Shown piece by piece: positions 29,859-33,016 of a stretch of 33,016 bases of DNA. Under the pieces are notes generated by a model that saw only the letters and a program-made list of their open reading frames with translations, did no database searches and was not told where the DNA came from. Origin of the DNA: CAZUCU01 sp964589635 (lineage in GTDB: Bacteria; Patescibacteriota; Minisyncoccia; Phycocordibacterales; JAACPR01); assembly GCA_964589635.1 (NCBI GenBank), contig CAZPRI010000004.1, forward strand, positions 1 to 33,016. The letters are read 5' to 3'. Both the position numbers and the translations under genes were made by a program. Each line of letters starts with the position of its first letter. Position 1 is the stretch's first letter.

Positions 29859-30467
29859 TTATCTCTTGTAAAACTCTAGTACCTGTTGTAAATCGAAATG
29901 TGACTCAGTTTTGATATATATTGGTTCCCCAATCAATTCAATAGTTAAGTCTTTTGCATTAATCTTTATCCATGCTGGTTGATTGTTTTCTTTTATATTA
30001 TTTTCGATATCTGCAAAAAGACCTTTACCTTTACTTGATTCCCTTACTGTAAGTTTGTCTCCTTTTTTAATTCTGATTGATGGTACATCAATTTTTTTAC
30101 CATTGAGTGTGAAATGTCCATGAGAAACTGCTTGTTTTGCAAACGGTCTACTCTTTAGAAAACCTGATCGTAGAACAATACTGTCCGCTCTAGTTTCTAG
30201 TCTTTGATACAGGGCTTCTGATTGGTTTTTTACTTTAGAAGAAATAATTTCCTTAATGTATTTAGCAAATTGTTTTTCAGTCAATAAATATGTAAATCTA
30301 ACTTTTTGTTTTTCAATAAGTTGTTGTCCGAAAATTGATCTCGGTCGACTGAATCTTTTGTTTTTTTGCTTCTTTTGTTCGTTTAATGCAAATTTAGGAC
30401 CTTGTGTCTTCTCGAACACGGCATTTCCTAATCTTCTTGCTATTTTGTATTTTGGACCTATTTTCAT
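29859..30467 (-). CDS. rpsD: 30S ribosomal protein S4 (uS4)
   Basis: 202 residues. N-terminal KIARRLG and KTQGPKF, then an S4 RNA-binding domain (about 90-155) with LETRADSIVLRSGFLKSRPFAKQAVSHGHFTLNGKKID split over two lines of the fold. The N-terminal zinc cysteines found in some S4 proteins are absent. S4 starts 16S rRNA assembly and in E. coli represses the alpha operon; the same control here is only a possibility. Confidence 0.94.
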   Translation of the reverse strand: MKIGPKYKIARRLGNAVFEKTQGPKFALNEQKKQKNKRFSRPRSIFGQQLIEKQKVRFTYLLTEKQFAKYIKEIISSKVKNQSEALYQRLETRADSIVLRSGFLKSRPFAKQAVSHGHFTLNGKKIDVPSIRIKKGDKLTVRESSKGKGLFADIENNIKENNQPAWIKINAKDLTIELIGEPIYIKTESHFDLQQVLEFYKR

Positions 30468-30489
30468 AACTCAATCATTATTTATAAAA

Positions 30490-30918
30490 CTAAACTCTTC
30501 TTGGTTTAGGTGGTTTTGGACCATTGTGTGGCACTGGAGTTCTATCCTTGATTCCTCTGATATTGATTCCTCTTGAGATAAATCCTCTAATTGAAGACTC
30601 TCTACCTGCGCCAACACCATTAACGATAACATCCACTTCTTTTAGTCCAAGCTTTTCTGCTTTTTCACTCAATTCTTCTGCGGCTTTTGCAGCTGCGAAA
30701 GGTGTTCCTTTTTTAGCTCCTCTGAATCCAAGAGAACCTGCAGATGAAGAAATAATTGCGTTTCCTTTTAAATCAGTAAGTAATAATTTTGTATTGTTAA
30801 AAGTTGATTGTACATACAAAATACCAACATCAAGCTTCTTTCTAGGAAGTTTTTTTGCTGATCCCTTCTTCAGTGTTTCACTTTTTTGGCCTTTAGAGGC
30901 TATTCTTTTCTTTCCCAT
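30490..30918 (-). CDS. rpsK: 30S ribosomal protein S11 (uS11)
   Basis: 142 residues with a long basic N-terminal extension (about 1-30). Core motifs are ILYVQSTFNNTKLLLTDLKG, SSAGSLGFRGAKKGTPFAAA and VIVNGVGAGRESSIRGF, ending in DRTPVPHNGPKPPKPRRV, the conserved tail near the platform. It lies 2 nt after rpsM and 22 nt before rpsD. Confidence 0.96.
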   Translation of the reverse strand: MGKKRIASKGQKSETLKKGSAKKLPRKKLDVGILYVQSTFNNTKLLLTDLKGNAIISSSAGSLGFRGAKKGTPFAAAKAAEELSEKAEKLGLKEVDVIVNGVGAGRESSIRGFISRGINIRGIKDRTPVPHNGPKPPKPRRV

Positions 30919-30920
30919 GA

Positions 30921-31301
30921 TTATTTCTTATCTACAGCTCTTTTACCAGAACCCATAGTTTTTCTAACGTTACCTCTTACGGTTCTTGAGTTTGTTTTTG
31001 ATCTTTGACCTCTCGCTGGAAGCTTTTTAGCATGTCGACTTCCTCTATAAGATTGGATATCCTTCATTCTCTTAATGTTTCCAGAAACAGTTCTCTTTAG
31101 ATCTCCCTCAATCGCTTCTTTTTCTATAGCTTCTCTAATTTGATTCTCCTCATCGGCTGTTAAATCTTTTGTTTTTTTTGTTTCTTCAATTCCTAGTCCT
31201 TTCAAGATTTCTTTTGCTTTTTGTCTCCCAATACCAAAAATGGCAGTGAGTGCAAACTCTAGTCTTTTTTCGTCTGGAATTGTTATACCTTGAATTCTCA
31301 T
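30921..31301 (-). CDS. rpsM: 30S ribosomal protein S13 (uS13)
   Basis: 126 residues. It starts MRIQGITIPDEKRLEFALT, has the helix-hairpin-helix segment GIGRQKAKEILKGLGI, and ends with SYRGSRHAKKLPARGQRSKT and a basic tail that contacts A- and P-site tRNAs. The 44-nt gap to infA is too short for rpmJ, which is normally located here. Confidence 0.96.
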   Translation of the reverse strand: MRIQGITIPDEKRLEFALTAIFGIGRQKAKEILKGLGIEETKKTKDLTADEENQIREAIEKEAIEGDLKRTVSGNIKRMKDIQSYRGSRHAKKLPARGQRSKTNSRTVRGNVRKTMGSGKRAVDKK

Positions 31302-31345
31302 TTACAGTTTCGTAGTTTATCAGAAGCTTTATTTTTTGTAAAGCC

Positions 31346-31561
31346 TTATAGTCTTTTAGTAATTCTAGCTTTTCCTCCGTATGGATCTATCAGCATTTCT
31401 ACAGAATCTCCTACGAGAATTCTAATTCTGTGCATTCTCATTTTTCCAGATAAATATGCCAAGATAAGATCTTCCTTATCTTCCACCTTAATCTGGAACA
31501 TTGTATTTGGTAATGATTCGATTACTGTTCCTTTTACTATTTCTTGTTCTTCTTTACTCAT
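31346..31561 (-). CDS. infA: Translation initiation factor IF-1
   Basis: 71 residues, one OB-fold: VKGTVIESLPNTMFQIKVED, ILAYLSGKMRMHRIRILVGD and VEMLIDPYGGKARITKR, all conserved positions. It binds the ribosomal A site during initiation. It heads the ribosomal run; the usual upstream genes secY, adk and map are not present, and a bitopic membrane protein is found instead. Confidence 0.95.
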   Translation of the reverse strand: MSKEEQEIVKGTVIESLPNTMFQIKVEDKEDLILAYLSGKMRMHRIRILVGDSVEMLIDPYGGKARITKRL

Positions 31562-31572
31562 TTGTATTTAAT

Positions 31573-31600
31573 AGATTACAGTAAAATTAATTTGAGTCAA
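31573..31600 (-). promoter_or_regulatory. Promoter of the infA ribosomal operon
   Basis: Minus strand TTGACT (31595-31600), 16-nt spacer, TAATCT (31573-31578), 11 nt before the infA ATG. It overlaps the 3' end of the upstream membrane protein gene. It has a -35 box, in contrast to the leaderless class. Confidence 0.6.
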
Positions 31601-32986
31601 TGTAGTCTTGAATAATGATCTCTATTTTATCAGCTTTTGGGAACTTACTTTTCCAGAATGGCGACACTTTTGCATCAGCTCTAGATATTTCTTGGAAAGA
31701 AGAAATTATATCCTTGAAACTGTCTCTGTCCTTTCCTTCAAGTTCAGATGCTAGTCTCGCTTCATCGACCAACCATTCAATCTCTATGTCGCCCTCAATT
31801 GAAGCTTCTGTTATTTCTGACTCGTCTTCTCCTTGAGTTGAAACAATATTAATACTTAATTCTTGAGGGTTCTTAATGATAGATTCTCCTTCTGGTGACC
31901 CCGGAATATTTTGAGTTGCTATAAATCTAGACAAATCTTTTAAATCGAAAACATAATTATCCACAGTGGCGGTAATCTTTAGCTCAACACCATCCTTAGT
32001 ATCAGTTTCACTTATGTTTGAATATTTTATATCATCCTCTTTAAATACAATAATAAACTCATCATTCAGATCGTTTATTTCAGTGATGATCTGTTGTCTA
32101 GCGTCTTCTTTTAGTCCATTTAGTGCAGAGTCTTTGTCTTCTTGTCTAACAACTTTCTTAACACCTTCAAATCCTCCTGTCATATCAGTTAACCCTTTTG
32201 CATACATTTTATCAAATTGAGGTAATCCACTGAATCCAGGAATAGTTAAATCTGATTTAGGTGAATTGTATTTAACACCTGATTCATCTGCATAAACTTC
32301 AACATCAATTTGTCCTGGAATGATGTTTCCATTCTTTTCTGTATATCCTGGTACTGTTACAGATTCTGATATTCTGTAAACCAATCCTTTCTTGTTCTCG
32401 AATCGTGTTCTTTCTACAAGTTTTTGGTCCTCCTCTGAGTACTCATTTANNNNNNNNNNAAAATAGTAATTGTTCCTGATGCTTTTTCTGTAACATTCTC
32501 CTCTCCAGATGGTTTAACTACCGTAGAAGCACTCTTCTCAACGGATAGTATTTTGTAACCAATTTTTCCTTCAGTGTTATTTAGACTTTCATCGACAATT
32601 TCATACGAATCTTGAATGAAAGTTTTTTCTTGTTTTGGTAGGATATTTACTTCTGCCCTTGTTCTACTTACAAAAATAGCAAAAATCAAAACAACAAGAA
32701 TTCCACCACCCATAATCCACTTTTTCATTCCACCTCCATGTGGTTCATCAAAGGAGTAGTCAGGATACTCTTCTCTTTTTGGAGGAGCTGGTGGTGCAGG
32801 AGGGGCTGACTGGGGTATCGTAACCTCTGGCTTATGTCTTACAGGAATGTTAACAGGCTCCACATCTCCTGAAGACGTATTTTCTTCTGGTATAGGTCTA
32901 GAAATATTACTACCAGGTAAAGGGATGTCTCTTATTGACCTTTTTTGTAACGGCGGTATTACATCTTGCAAGAAATTTCTCTTCAT
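31587..32986 (-). CDS. Bitopic membrane protein with proline-rich cytoplasmic N-terminus, interrupted by an assembly gap
   Basis: One gene is read as two pieces around ten Ns. The N-terminal piece (about 175 residues) has a proline-rich cytoplasmic segment (PPAPPAPPKRE, about 62-72), one membrane helix (about 90-107) and an extracellular start. Just before the gap is ASGTITI. After it the frame continues NEYSEEDQKLVERTRF, then GLVYRISESVTVPGY, a pattern resembling the start of baseplate J-like domains. The remaining 270 residues are extracellular alpha/beta. Total is about 465 residues. The two flanks need a gap of 2 modulo 3, so ten is not the true length. Function unknown. Confidence 0.75.
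32450..32459. other. Assembly gap (10 N)
   Basis: Ten unresolved bases inside the bitopic membrane protein gene. It is a scaffold join, not a biological feature; frame analysis shows that its length is wrong. Confidence 0.95.
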
Positions 32987-33016
32987 AATTTTAATTTTTT
33001 ATTGATAAATAATAAG

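Noticed and set aside
30524..30958. 144-residue plus-strand ORF opposite rpsK
   Set aside because: Mirror of a conserved ribosomal protein gene; composition is typical of an antisense frame.
31302..31345. rpmJ (L36) between infA and rpsM
   Set aside because: Only 44 nt are available and no frame encodes the cysteine/histidine zinc motif.
1..33016. CRISPR array, insertion sequence, prophage or rRNA
   Set aside because: No regularly spaced direct repeats, transposase, integrase, phage structural gene or rRNA-like sequence was recognised on either strand.

Overview
The window is an AT-rich bacterial chromosome segment with short intergenic gaps. It most likely comes from a Candidate Phyla Radiation (Patescibacteria, Parcubacteria-like) organism. 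This is inferred from gene content and style: a shortened L13, an S74-like surface-protein tail with an acidic extension, single-copy informational genes packed with cell-wall genes, many small membrane proteins of unknown function, and no biosynthetic pathways other than peptidoglycan. Translation follows the standard bacterial code, and TGA is used as a stop. No phage, insertion sequence, CRISPR array, rRNA or intact tRNA was seen.

Layout. 1-2.3 kb: C-terminal tail of a surface protein, rmuC, a small membrane ORF and rplU. 2.45-4.4 kb: recR and dnaB on the minus strand. 4.6-4.9 kb: a free-standing orphan gene. 4.9-7.25 kb: corA-cysS (minus). 7.4-9.1 kb: an S41 protease and rplI (plus). 9.15-9.4 kb: rpmA (minus). 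9.5-10.5 kb: a membrane protein and a secreted lysozyme-like enzyme with structured RNA on both sides. 10.8-21.1 kb (minus): a cell-envelope block made of a small membrane protein, M23 hydrolase, gltX, murG, ftsW, an accessory insert (GNAT, membrane protein, frameshifted kinase), mraY, a D,D-carboxypeptidase, scpB and scpA. 21.2-21.5 kb: a tiny stand-alone transcription unit. 21.5-24.2 kb (minus): small membrane protein, trpS, orphan histidine kinase and a membrane protein. 24.3-31.6 kb (minus): one long run infA-rpsM-rpsK-rpsD-rpoA-rplQ-rplM-rpsI-grpE-dnaK-dnaJ. 31.6-33.0 kb: a bitopic membrane protein interrupted by a 10-N assembly gap.

The most striking signal is regulatory. Sixteen genes or operon heads carry an extended -10 box (TGN plus a TATAAT-like hexamer) ending only 6-10 nt before the start codon, with no visible Shine-Dalgarno sequence. 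This predicts leaderless mRNAs. A second class uses TTGAC-type -35 boxes with 16-17 nt spacing and a real 5' UTR; it serves the ribosomal operon, dnaK and the free-standing small genes. Two reading frames are broken in the same way, with a glycine codon followed directly by a stop and the natural continuation reached by skipping the T (kinase near 17,560; small gene near 21,349). The lysozyme-like gene has a leader with two mutually exclusive stems that bury an AUG-UAG start-stop, and its signal peptide is only complete if translation starts at a non-AUG codon.
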